DNA from: Sedimentisphaerales bacterium | Lineage (GTDB): Bacteria > Planctomycetota > Phycisphaerae > Sedimentisphaerales > Anaerobacaceae | Assembly: GCA_016931715.1 (NCBI GenBank) | Contig: JAFGEF010000038.1 | Span: 51,924 to 115,923 of the forward strand | Length of the DNA: 64,000 nucleotides | Reading direction: 5' to 3' | Part shown: positions 20,326 to 29,720 of the stretch, in pieces | Layout of the letters: the number at the start of each line of letters is the position of its first letter | Numbering within the stretch: the stretch's first letter is position 1 | Translations under genes and position numbers: made by a program | Notes under the pieces: generated by a model | Told to the model about the DNA's origin: nothing | What the model saw: only the letters and a program-made list of their open reading frames with translations | Databases searched by the model: none

Positions 20326-22275
20326 TTATTGATTCTGAATCCATTGGCTTGTGTGTGTTAATTGCATTGATTTTATTTTCCAACTGTCATCGGGACGAGT
20401 GACTGTAATTGTATAATGCAGAGGATTATTAATCCTTGATTCATCAAAAGAAACGCTGGTTAATTCGTAATTGTCCATATTAAAATATTTTCCATTCAGT
20501 TCACCCTTTTTAAAACCGAGTTTTTCAAAAGTTATATTCTTATAGTCACCATTCGATAAATTATTAGCAGCATATGCACGTAATGCAACGGCAATAGTCC
20601 CTGCGCCGGCTTTTCCTTCCTGCCATTTTGCTTCTTCCACATCAATTACCGAGACAAATTTACCTTCTGGAGTAAAAGTGAAAATTTTATCACTGATTAT
20701 TTTATCTTTCCCCCAGATAGTTGCCTCGTACTTATACCTGATGCCGCGATTACCGTTTTCATATGTTCCAGCTTCACCCCATTCGATGGTTTTCCGGGCT
20801 GTTATGTCGCGGTAATTTTGTGAGAAAAATTTCTCCACCAGAGCTTTCATTCCTTCATCAGTCGAAGTATCGATTTTAACTGCAACTTTATCTTTAGGAT
20901 ATCCTGATACATTTTTATAATTAACGTATCCTCCGTCTTTATCGAAAGTAAAAACAGCGTTCATGATTTTCCAGTCTTTCTCCCAGATTTGAGTTTCGCA
21001 CATATAACGAATGGAACGATTCCCTTTTTCTTCCGTTTCAGGTTCTCCCCATTCGATGGATTTGCGTGCGGTAATATCACGGAAATTATGCATAAAGAAA
21101 TCTTCCACACGCCCCATAAGCTCAGCTTTATCACTTGTTAGTTTCACAGTTTGGCCCGAACCGGCAAAGCTTGCCACTGACAGTACTGCAATTACCAACA
21201 ATGCAAAAGAGCCAAAAGCAATTTGACGATTAGAATGGATTTTAAATTTTGTTATCATTCCAAGTCTCCTTTCGATATTTGTTTTTCTTTCTACAACACA
21301 CGCCAGACCAGGGTAACGGGAAAGCTCGTCGTGTCGAGGGCGTCTCGCCCTCGTTTCGCGGGCAGGATGCCCGCGACACCACTTTAATAACTCCAGAAGA
21401 GAGCGGCTGTACTCAATTCGTTTTTCGGTTTCAAGCATCCTTAAAACGTGTTCATCACAGGCCATCTCACGATCAAGATACATATATCTGCCGGCCAGCC
21501 AAACCAGAGGATTAAACCACTGGAGGCAGCAGAACAAAGTCCAGAACCATGAAAGCCAAATGTCACCCTGTTTGATATGAGCTAATTCATGCAGGAGAAT
21601 ATGATAAAACTGCTGCCGGCTGTCGTTGTTCACTAAATCACAGGGCAGCAAAATACGCGGCCGGAGAGCGCCGATAAGACCTGGGGAATTTATGCCTGAT
21701 GAAACAATTAATACAGGCCAGATTTTAATTTTCATTCTTTCCCGGCATTCCAGAAATATCTCCTGAAGCCATGATGGAACCGGCTGGGGCGCTTCAGTTG
21801 TATAATGTGCTATTCTTCTGCTTCTGAAAAATGTAATACCCAATAAGGCAAGTGATCCAATAAACCAGATTCCCACAAATATCACACGAAGTACTTTAGC
21901 AGTAAATATCCTGTTTCTTGCAGCGGTTCGATGTTCTGAAGCTATTTCTGTATTGGGAACAGCTTCCGGCAACACCGGAACATCTTCCGGAGGTTGAATG
22001 ATAGATGCAGGAGATGGCCTTGAATTAAAAAAAGTATCAGGTTTAGAAAAAAGCGATGCAGGATCAATATTAACGGGAAAGGACCAGGGTACAATACATC
22101 GAATGAACAGGATGAGCCATAATATTCTGCATAACCTAGCGCCGAAAAAATTTGTAAAAATACGTCTTACAAGCAGAATCAGCAGAATGCAAAACGAAAT
22201 ATCGATCGTCTCCCTTAAAAGCCAATCCGTAAAAGTGACCATGACTTCATAACCAGTCATTATGAAACCTTTCAC
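20326..22275 (-). CDS. BlaR1/M56-family sensor metallopeptidase
   Basis: LHELAHIKQGDIWLSWFW, NPLVWLAGRYMYLDREMACDEHVL; adjacent to blaI-like gene. Confidence 0.9.
   Translation of the reverse strand: MKGFIMTGYEVMVTFTDWLLRETIDISFCILLILLVRRIFTNFFGARLCRILWLILFIRCIVPWSFPVNIDPASLFSKPDTFFNSRPSPASIIQPPEDVPVLPEAVPNTEIASEHRTAARNRIFTAKVLRVIFVGIWFIGSLALLGITFFRSRRIAHYTTEAPQPVPSWLQEIFLECRERMKIKIWPVLIVSSGINSPGLIGALRPRILLPCDLVNNDSRQQFYHILLHELAHIKQGDIWLSWFWTLFCCLQWFNPLVWLAGRYMYLDREMACDEHVLRMLETEKRIEYSRSLLELLKWCRGHPARETRARRPRHDELSRYPGLACVVERKTNIERRLGMITKFKIHSNRQIAFGSFALLVIAVLSVASFAGSGQTVKLTSDKAELMGRVEDFFMHNFRDITARKSIEWGEPETEEKGNRSIRYMCETQIWEKDWKIMNAVFTFDKDGGYVNYKNVSGYPKDKVAVKIDTSTDEGMKALVEKFFSQNYRDITARKTIEWGEAGTYENGNRGIRYKYEATIWGKDKIISDKIFTFTPEGKFVSVIDVEEAKWQEGKAGAGTIAVALRAYAANNLSNGDYKNITFEKLGFKKGELNGKYFNMDNYELTSVSFDESRINNPLHYTITVTRPDDSWKIKSMQLTHTSQWIQNQ
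21331..21379. repeat. Compound palindromic repeat located in frame inside the BlaR1-like gene
   Basis: Outer GTGTCG/CGACAC enclosing hairpins GAGGGCG-tct-CGCCCTC and CGCGGGCA-gga-TGCCCGCG. Confidence 0.85.
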
Positions 22276-22661
22276 TATTTATCTTTGTTGTGCTTTGTTT
22301 CGAGCAGTTCCTGTAACTTTTCAATCTGCTCGTTTGACAAATCTTCTTTTTCGATAAAATGCGACATCATGGAAACCGGATTGCCGCTGAAAAATCTTTC
22401 AAGAAAAGAGCGGCTTTCCTTTCTCAAACATTGCTTGCGTTTCAGAAGCGGTATATAAACATTTACGCCATGCTTTTTCTCTTTTGCTACCGCTTTCTTT
22501 TGCTCCAGCCTGTCAAGAAAAGAGCGAACAGTCCTGTTGTTCCACGTGGTTTTGTCCTTTAGCATCTCAAATATCTCGGATGCGCTTAGAGGCGACTGCT
22601 CCCAAAGAACCTCAATTACTTCCCATTCGGAAGGCGAAATACTGATTTTTTCCCGTTTCAT
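22275..22661 (-). CDS. BlaI/MecI/CopY-family transcriptional repressor
   Basis: PSEWEVIEVLWEQSPLSASEIFEMLKDKTTWNNRTVRSFLDRLEQKKAV; wHTH; directly upstream of M56 gene. Confidence 0.93.
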   Translation of the reverse strand: MKREKISISPSEWEVIEVLWEQSPLSASEIFEMLKDKTTWNNRTVRSFLDRLEQKKAVAKEKKHGVNVYIPLLKRKQCLRKESRSFLERFFSGNPVSMMSHFIEKEDLSNEQIEKLQELLETKHNKDK

Positions 22662-22709
22662 TTTGAAATCTCTGCTACTTTAAATATACAACAATTATTT
22701 TACATATAT

Positions 22710-22742
22710 TACATATTATGTATATGTACTACATATGTTGTA
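22710..22742. promoter_or_regulatory. Candidate BlaI operators (two adjacent palindromes)
   Basis: TACATATTATGTA (22710-22722) and TACTACATATGTTGTA (22727-22742), resembling Bla/Mec boxes, upstream of blaI start 22661. Confidence 0.65.
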
Positions 22743-22908
22743 CTACGTCAAGTATTTTCACCAAAAAATATTAATAAAATTTTGGAAAACAAAGCCTTTG
22801 CTTTTTAACATCTTGTATAATAAGAAGTTATGTGCCTATTATGTAATGCATATTTCTGAAAATTTACAGAAGATGAGAGTATGATCAGTTTTTTTATGAT
22901 TCTGCATT

Positions 22909-23802
22909 TTATTTAGATCCTCGATTTCCGATGACGTAGGCCTCGAAAATTTCATCGAGGTTCAGGGCTGTTTCCTGTGTGCCGTTGGAGAACATTGATT
23001 TGATTTTTGCTCTTTTCGATTCGTCGCAATCTTCTACTGTTACCGAAATGGTATTTCCGGTCTGAAATGCATCAAGAATACCCTGCATCTCACTGAAATC
23101 CGCCTGTGGAGAAGGAGCTATAACGAATTTGCGGACGCTTTCCCGCAATTGTTCTGTTGTGCATGATTTTACTATTACGCCTTTATCGAGAATCGCGATA
23201 TGGTCTGCTACAGGCTCGATTTCGTAAAGGAGGTGGCTTGAGAAGAAAACTGTTACGCCGTCCGTTTGCAGAAGTTCGATGACATGGCGCAGGAAATCTT
23301 TTCTTGCTATTGGATCGAGTCCAAGTGTAGGGTCGTCAAGAATCACAATGTCCGGCCTGTGACCAAGGGCAAGAAGCAGGGCAAGGCTCGAATTCTGCCC
23401 CTTGGAAAGTTCTTTGACTTTAATATTCATAGGCAATCCGAACTTAACTGCGAGCTTGTCGGTAAATTCATAGTCCCAGTCAGGGTAGAAGCCTGCTGCC
23501 CATTTTATGATTTGTTTTACTTTCATCCAGCCGTACATTTGCTGGTCCTCTGCCATAAAACCGATTCTTTTGCGTATGTCCAGAGTTTGAGTAAAGCTAT
23601 CCATTCCTCCGACGAGACATTTTCCTGAGTGCGGTTTTTGCAGGCCGAGCATTGTTTTAATGAGAGTTGTTTTACCTGTTCCGTTCCTTCCTAAAAAGCC
23701 GAATATAGAGCCTTTCGGCACTTCGAGATTCACACCTTTTAGAACCTGTTTTTTACCGTATGAAAAATGCAAACCTTCAATTTTTATTGCCGGCTCAGAC
23801 AT
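22909..23802 (-). CDS. ABC transporter ATP-binding protein
   Basis: GFLGRNGTGKTTLIK Walker A, LSKGQ signature, IVILDDPTLGLDP Walker B. Confidence 0.93.
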   Translation of the reverse strand: MSEPAIKIEGLHFSYGKKQVLKGVNLEVPKGSIFGFLGRNGTGKTTLIKTMLGLQKPHSGKCLVGGMDSFTQTLDIRKRIGFMAEDQQMYGWMKVKQIIKWAAGFYPDWDYEFTDKLAVKFGLPMNIKVKELSKGQNSSLALLLALGHRPDIVILDDPTLGLDPIARKDFLRHVIELLQTDGVTVFFSSHLLYEIEPVADHIAILDKGVIVKSCTTEQLRESVRKFVIAPSPQADFSEMQGILDAFQTGNTISVTVEDCDESKRAKIKSMFSNGTQETALNLDEIFEAYVIGNRGSK

Positions 23803-23866
23803 TTGTTTTCCTTTCGCTTTATACTAAAATAAATAGCATTAATTATCCCGCGTTCGCATAGTATTT

Positions 23867-25723
23867 TTAGGGACCTTTAAGGAGATATAAGTAATTTTTT
23901 TCTTTTTCTACAGAATTAGCCGGGGAAAAAAGATGATCCCACCTGAGATGAAGAACCATATTTCCATCTTCCAGAACGGCCATATCTTCAATTCTGTAAT
24001 CCAAACGGACGAAATGACCCAATTTCCTGATACCTTTATCAGGATGAATATCAAAAACCATTAACGTATTATCTGCTACGCAATATAACTTACCATTTTT
24101 GACAAACGTTTTATTCATCCGCTGTTTTGTTAAACCTTCAAGAAATGTCGATTGACGAGATTCTTTAAGTCTGCATTTGATAACGTACGGCTCCCGGTAC
24201 ATAACTTCATATCTTTGGAAACAATCAGTTGAGAAATTGTAACCATAAAAAGAAATCTCACCATTGAATATATCGACAATGGAAGATTCATACATATTTC
24301 GAGCATTATAAAATCTATCTATACTAAGAACTATTTTTTCCTGCTCACTGATCCCTTCAGCCGGAACTATAGGTATTTCTATTTCACTACCTTTCTCGAA
24401 AGCACTTCCAAAAACATAATATCGTTGCATGCTTACCACATTAATTTTCGCATCAACTTGCTGTATATCTTCAGGATTCGTGATATCATAAGTGACGAGA
24501 CTATTATCCACAAAAACAAAAAGTTTATTTTCAATTATTCGCATAGCCATGAATACATTATATACATTTTCATCGAGACATTCCGACAAATCAATCTCAC
24601 GTACCAATACCCATGAACTCCTTTCCACTTTGCTGACATACAAGGTTGCCCCATGATATTCTATCGTTGAGCTGCCTCTATCTGTTTTGACAATACCACC
24701 GTGAGCGAAAATATAAAAGCAATAGTAATCGTCTCCTACCTGTTTAATCAACCTGCCATCGTGCGGATATACATCGTGATTGTATCTTCCTCCACCATCA
24801 GAAAGGCCCGCCGGAATCGCCTGCCCCATAGTTCCCCCGACGTTACTTAATGAGATTTTATCATTGTTTGTACTGATATACTCATTCTGTTTATATACAA
24901 CTTTATCTCCAATATAATTCAATAAGTTTTCATTATGAAATGACGTTTGAATTTCCTTTTCCTCTAAAATCTTGATATTCGCAACCTGACTGCTAAAAAG
25001 CATTAACAGAACAAATACAAGTCCCGCGATAGTCCAAAGCAAACTTTTCAAATTTGTCTTCAAGTGCCAGTCGTACTGAGTTGCAAAAAGAGAAAGAACA
25101 AAAGATAATACTGAGATTATGATTATAAAAATTAAATAACGACTTGTTAGCAATACGAATACACTGAATACATCTTTATGATTGAGCGGCAGAAGGAAAG
25201 GTAACAAAAGAAAAAATCCGGTAAGTAAAATTCCAATAAGCCATCCGCGCGCAGTATTTCGTATGAGTACGTTTAATCCGAAACATAAGCTGTATATCAT
25301 AATAGCCAGGACAAAACAAAGAGGAATGTAGAACATTCTCATACCGCTGCTTACTTTTTCATTATAGAGAAAAGTAACTATAAATCCAAATACGACCGGA
25401 CAGGCGAAAATAAAAATTGAAATCGCTAATCCAACGAAGTATTTTATCGCGACCATTAACTTAATACCCGCCGGTTTGGATCGCCAGAAAAGATATAATT
25501 TGTCATTCATCTCAGCCTGTACATTAGAACATGCGATAAGACCGGCGAGTAAAGGAGCAATTATAAAAGCAATAAATACGGTTATGCCTCCGCTAAATCC
25601 ATGACCGTCTTTCAAGCCGACAATAAACTCCTCTACGGGCAGAACCATTACAAGTCCAACGCAAACCAGGATTTGCCATTTGAGCTGGCTTATCTGCTGA
25701 TGTATTATCGCCTGTATCTTCAT
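23867..25723 (-). CDS. ABC-2 type permease with long C-terminal soluble (beta-propeller-like) domain
   Basis: About 6 TM helices then ~330 aa of repeated beta-rich segments (VRIIENKLFVFVDNSLVTYDITNPEDIQQV; GKLYCVADNTLMVFDIHPDKGIRKL). Start chosen at MKIQAIIHQQ. Confidence 0.65.
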   Translation of the reverse strand: MKIQAIIHQQISQLKWQILVCVGLVMVLPVEEFIVGLKDGHGFSGGITVFIAFIIAPLLAGLIACSNVQAEMNDKLYLFWRSKPAGIKLMVAIKYFVGLAISIFIFACPVVFGFIVTFLYNEKVSSGMRMFYIPLCFVLAIMIYSLCFGLNVLIRNTARGWLIGILLTGFFLLLPFLLPLNHKDVFSVFVLLTSRYLIFIIIISVLSFVLSLFATQYDWHLKTNLKSLLWTIAGLVFVLLMLFSSQVANIKILEEKEIQTSFHNENLLNYIGDKVVYKQNEYISTNNDKISLSNVGGTMGQAIPAGLSDGGGRYNHDVYPHDGRLIKQVGDDYYCFYIFAHGGIVKTDRGSSTIEYHGATLYVSKVERSSWVLVREIDLSECLDENVYNVFMAMRIIENKLFVFVDNSLVTYDITNPEDIQQVDAKINVVSMQRYYVFGSAFEKGSEIEIPIVPAEGISEQEKIVLSIDRFYNARNMYESSIVDIFNGEISFYGYNFSTDCFQRYEVMYREPYVIKCRLKESRQSTFLEGLTKQRMNKTFVKNGKLYCVADNTLMVFDIHPDKGIRKLGHFVRLDYRIEDMAVLEDGNMVLHLRWDHLFSPANSVEKEKNYLYLLKGP

Positions 25724-26400
25724 AAATACCTCCTGATGCTCACATATCTGTAACATGCAATAACCAGAGCTAAAATGAAAAGTGGAATCTGTGTAATGCC
25801 GCCCTCTACTAAATTGAAATCTTTATCTAAAGCCAGGATAAAGGAATACGGAACCATGCGCGCTGCCCAGGCGACATTGCATGATAGAGCCCATACCAAT
25901 ACGATTGCCCAACCAATGAATACACTGAACATTATTGCTAAAGAGCCTGCTTCACTTCGACTCTGGCAGCCGAATGGACAAAACCATGTGAACAATAATA
26001 ACGCCGCTGCGCCGAAAAGCATATTGATACCAGACAAATACAATATAGGTGCTTCTCTGCCCTGAGCCATTATTTCCATCAAAATACTGCTCATAAGAAA
26101 TATTACAACTATACCAAAAGCCGAAACGATAAATTTACTGAAAAAAATCATCCATCTTGGTACTGGTATTTTAAAGAGCAGATAAATCGTGCGATTGCTC
26201 ATCTCGCCGGAAAAAATATCAAGCGAATAAACGATAGGGACGACAAACATCTGTATAAAAGAAATCACGAGGCAATTGGAGACATCGGGTATGATTCTTA
26301 TTCTGAAAAGCATTATAGTAAAAACTGCGCTTACGACGCCGCAAAACAACAGCTTCCAGAGATTTTCCTTCCATTCTTTCCACAAAATCATCCGAAACAT
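25720..26400 (-). CDS. ABC-2 type permease
   Basis: MFRMILWKEWKENLWK start, six hydrophobic segments; between gntR and ABC permease genes. Confidence 0.75.
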   Translation of the reverse strand: MFRMILWKEWKENLWKLLFCGVVSAVFTIMLFRIRIIPDVSNCLVISFIQMFVVPIVYSLDIFSGEMSNRTIYLLFKIPVPRWMIFFSKFIVSAFGIVVIFLMSSILMEIMAQGREAPILYLSGINMLFGAAALLLFTWFCPFGCQSRSEAGSLAIMFSVFIGWAIVLVWALSCNVAWAARMVPYSFILALDKDFNLVEGGITQIPLFILALVIACYRYVSIRRYL

Positions 26401-26401
26401 A

Positions 26402-26791
26402 TTATTTCTCCTTCGAGTCGTTTTTGAGACTGCCCGCTTTTTGTGAAAGGATTGTTTTGTATTCCTTTTCCAGTAATTCACTCACCTGTTCAAGCGGCAA
26501 ATCTAACTGAACCGCTAAAGTAGCCGCTTCGCGAAGCGCGTTGGCAACGGCCTTTTTTCGTTCCGAAATCGTGATATTCTGCCTGCCTGAAGATACGTAT
26601 GTGCCGTCTCCTCTTTCTATTCTCAGTACATTTTCCCTGCAAAGCTCGTTATAAACCTTGAGTATTGTATTTTGATTGACCGCCAGCTTTGCCGCCAGTT
26701 CCCTCACGCTCGGCACTTTGTCGCCTTCCCTGAGTATGCCGGTTGCTGCCTGATACCTGATCTGGTCAATTATCTGCCTGTAAATCGGCAT
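26402..26791 (-). CDS. GntR-family (YtrA-like) transcriptional regulator
   Basis: PIYRQIIDQIRYQAATGILREGDKVPSVRELAAKLAVNQNTILKVYNEL. Confidence 0.92.
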   Translation of the reverse strand: MPIYRQIIDQIRYQAATGILREGDKVPSVRELAAKLAVNQNTILKVYNELCRENVLRIERGDGTYVSSGRQNITISERKKAVANALREAATLAVQLDLPLEQVSELLEKEYKTILSQKAGSLKNDSKEK

Positions 26792-26848
26792 TGATGAAGA
26801 TGGTTCTATTCGTATAAAAATCTTCGTACTCCTTAAAAAGAGTTTTAC

Positions 26849-26868
26849 TGTTATATATTACTATAACA
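26849..26868. promoter_or_regulatory. Candidate GntR operator palindrome
   Basis: TGTTATA-tattac-TATAACA upstream of gntR start. Confidence 0.5.
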
Positions 26869-26937
26869 CTTGGGCGAAATATGTCAACAGAAAAAATTTA
26901 TTTTTTTGAAAAATTTTTATCTTCAGGATTAATTTGA

Positions 26938-27030
26938 TGGGTGGCAGCCTCATCCTGATTGCTTTTATCAGGATGGGGGTGAAGAATTTATATCAAACCA
27001 TCCCCAAGCTTCGCTTGAGGCTGCCACCCA
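26938..27030. repeat. REP-like palindromic element (family A, long form)
   Basis: Perfect 13-bp ends TGGGTGGCAGCCT / AGGCTGCCACCCA with internal CATCCTGAT..ATCAGGATG hairpin. Confidence 0.85.
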
Positions 27031-27049
27031 CGTGTTTTCAGGGAAATAC

Positions 27050-28012
27050 TCATTCAAAAAGTCGTTGATCAGCCTTATTTTCAGGTGATGTATTTTGAAT
27101 TTCTTCGAGCCATTGGTCAGATTGGGATTTGGTGTATCCGAGGAAAGCTGAATTTGCATCGTGGATTCTAAATGCGCTGTTTGCTCTGCCTTTATTCGTA
27201 TTGGCGTAACAGTAAATACAGCCGTGAGGGCAGGTGTTGTATGTTCCGATATCGTAACTTTCGGTGCAGCCGCATTCCTGTCTTGTGTGCTTTTCCTTGT
27301 AAGTGAATCCTTCGGGGAAAAATAGTTTCTCGATAACGGCACCGTCTATGCAATGGGCTTTTTGCACTTTTTCGTTAATCAGGTAATCGCAGCAGCATGA
27401 ATACAATTTAATTCCATAGCCGGAGGCGATATCGGAAAGTTCGTTCGCAAGAGCTATTTTGAAATCCACATCAGGATATTCAATTTTTACCTGCGTATTT
27501 TTTTCAAGCTCGTCGAAGTTTGCCAGAACTTTTTTATACTCAGTGACAAAACTGATATAACATCGCTCGACAAGTCCATCGAATTCTGCCGCTAATTTCC
27601 TGAATCGCTCGATGAAATATTTTGCATCACAAACGCTCGAAATAATAACCGGGTCAAATCGCCAGTTGATATGAGCAGGGGAATACGTTTTAGCGAGATA
27701 TTTCAGGCTGTCAATCGCAGATTGTTTATCGAGATTACTTTCGAATATTTCAGGCAAGCTTGTTATTGTGTAATTGAAATAAAACTTATAACCTGATTCA
27801 TCGAGTATTTTCAAATTTTCAAGGAACGGTGTGAAATTCTTCGACCAGAATACGAAGCAGCTTACATCCTCCGGTTTGAGCGAGACGATATACTTTTTTC
27901 CGCCGAATGGATTTACAACTCCCGTAAAACCTTCCTTCAGGCGGTTCATAAACCATTGCCCGTAAAACGCGGGAATATCCGTTCTGCGCGATACTGAAAT
28001 AATCTTCTTCAT
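27050..28012 (-). CDS. DUF1848-family protein
   Basis: SRRTDIPAFYGQWFMNRLKEGFTGVVNPFGGKKYIVSLKPEDVSCFVFWSKNF; cysteine cluster CPHGCIYCYAN. Confidence 0.8.
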   Translation of the reverse strand: MKKIISVSRRTDIPAFYGQWFMNRLKEGFTGVVNPFGGKKYIVSLKPEDVSCFVFWSKNFTPFLENLKILDESGYKFYFNYTITSLPEIFESNLDKQSAIDSLKYLAKTYSPAHINWRFDPVIISSVCDAKYFIERFRKLAAEFDGLVERCYISFVTEYKKVLANFDELEKNTQVKIEYPDVDFKIALANELSDIASGYGIKLYSCCCDYLINEKVQKAHCIDGAVIEKLFFPEGFTYKEKHTRQECGCTESYDIGTYNTCPHGCIYCYANTNKGRANSAFRIHDANSAFLGYTKSQSDQWLEEIQNTSPENKADQRLFE

Positions 28013-29439
28013 CAGTCTGTCGCTTCAGCTTCATCCTGAATATATATCTTGCCTTTATAGAACCGAACCACAATGCAGAATATTATGCCGGTAGCGAGCA
28101 TGAGTATCGTGAAAAACCAATAATAGCTCGGACCTTCGAGTTTTACTGTGCCATCAGGATTTTGAATAAATTTGTTAACAAGCGAGACAAACAGATTACC
28201 TAATGAAACAGATAACAGGTTCAGAGAGGAAATAAATGATTTCATTGATTTAGGCGCTTGAGTATATGCGAACTCCAGAGAAGGAATCGAAATCATAACT
28301 TCTGCGGCGGTCATAAACCAGTATGCAAGCACCTGCCACCAGATGGTCGGCTGCAATCCGTCGTTTATCCATTTCTCAAGCATTGCAGGAATTGCAAATG
28401 ACGGAATTGCAACAAAAAAACCTATCGCGAGTTTCCGAATCGGAGTAAGATGGTAAAATCTGTTAATAATCGGATAAACAATATAGGTAAAGAAAGGGAT
28501 TGTAATAAGAACAAATATGCAGTTAGCCGCCTGCATCTGTGCAGGAAGAATTTCCCACTCGACATGGTGGAGTCCTCCGAGTTTGCTCAGAAGTGAACCA
28601 AAGAACGTCTGGTCTGAAAAATTCCATTTCAGAAAAGTAAGATTCATTTTCTCGGCCTGGTATATCCATTTGGAGGTTGTCTGGTCGAACAACGACCAGA
28701 ACACCGCGATAAAAACAAACATGAAAAAGGATAAACGCAAGATTACTAATATTCCTTCCCTACTGACCAAATCCTTAAAGAATACTTTGCCCTTCGGTGG
28801 AATGTGGACCATTGATTTGCGTCCAAACCAATATATCAATACAGCTACTACCATGAAAATTCCGGGTACACCAAGCGCTATCCTGACGTCCTTATAATGG
28901 TCATACATCCACGGCGATATTGCCATCGAAAAAAAAGCGCCTAAGTTTACCATCCAATAGAATATATTGTATGCTCTCGTAATGAGGTTCTGGTTGGATT
29001 GACCGAACTGGTCGCCGACATTTGCGGAAAGACAAGGCTTTATTACTCCGGCGCCCAGAGATATAAGACCAAGACCGAGCATAGTTCCAAAATAAGTTTG
29101 ATCTAATGTGATTGCAAGGAAACCCAGGCAGTAAACAACTGAAAAAGCGATTATAGTACGGAATTTTCCAAGAAACAGGTCACTTATCAATGAACCTATA
29201 AGGGGCGTGAAATATACACCAGCTTTGAAGTAATGTTTCCATTCCATCGCCTGTTCTTCGGTTAAACTTGCAGGATTGCCTTTCCAGTCTAAAAGGTTCT
29301 TTATTAGAAAAAGCGCTAAAATCGCGTCGAAGGCATAAAATGCATATCGTTCGGCAGCCTCAGCAGCCATGATATATGGCATTGAAGCTGGCATTTTTGC
29401 TGATGGAACAGGAGCGGTAAGATATTCTGTTTTTGCCAT
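28012..29439 (-). CDS. POT family (PTR2-like) MFS oligopeptide transporter
   Basis: AAEAAERYAFYAFDAILALFL; GAGVIKPCLSANVGDQFGQ; NLGAFFSMAISPW. Confidence 0.9.
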   Translation of the reverse strand: MAKTEYLTAPVPSAKMPASMPYIMAAEAAERYAFYAFDAILALFLIKNLLDWKGNPASLTEEQAMEWKHYFKAGVYFTPLIGSLISDLFLGKFRTIIAFSVVYCLGFLAITLDQTYFGTMLGLGLISLGAGVIKPCLSANVGDQFGQSNQNLITRAYNIFYWMVNLGAFFSMAISPWMYDHYKDVRIALGVPGIFMVVAVLIYWFGRKSMVHIPPKGKVFFKDLVSREGILVILRLSFFMFVFIAVFWSLFDQTTSKWIYQAEKMNLTFLKWNFSDQTFFGSLLSKLGGLHHVEWEILPAQMQAANCIFVLITIPFFTYIVYPIINRFYHLTPIRKLAIGFFVAIPSFAIPAMLEKWINDGLQPTIWWQVLAYWFMTAAEVMISIPSLEFAYTQAPKSMKSFISSLNLLSVSLGNLFVSLVNKFIQNPDGTVKLEGPSYYWFFTILMLATGIIFCIVVRFYKGKIYIQDEAEATD

Positions 29440-29487
29440 GCTGATTATGCCCTTTCATTATTAATTCTGGCGGATTCTTAAATAATA

Positions 29488-29520
29488 TATGCCTTTTCTC
29501 ATTTTTGCAAAACTCTTATT
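29488..29520. repeat. Solo end of the MITE-like element seen at 60042-60217
   Basis: TATGCCTTTTCTCATTTTTGCAAAACTCTTATT differs by 1 nt from 60193-60225. Confidence 0.75.
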
Positions 29521-29720
29521 TATCAGACATTATCAATATTTTTTCCAATATGTTACTATCGTTTCAGGCAGAGTTCAAAGAAGAAATATCCCTGCATAAA
29601 AAAACAAGAACCTCGATTTGCTAAAAACTGCTTGATTTGCGATGCAATAACAGATAATATCTTAAAAATTAAACGGGGCTGGTGAACAAATGGAATATTA
29701 CATTAAAGGAGCCTGAGAAA

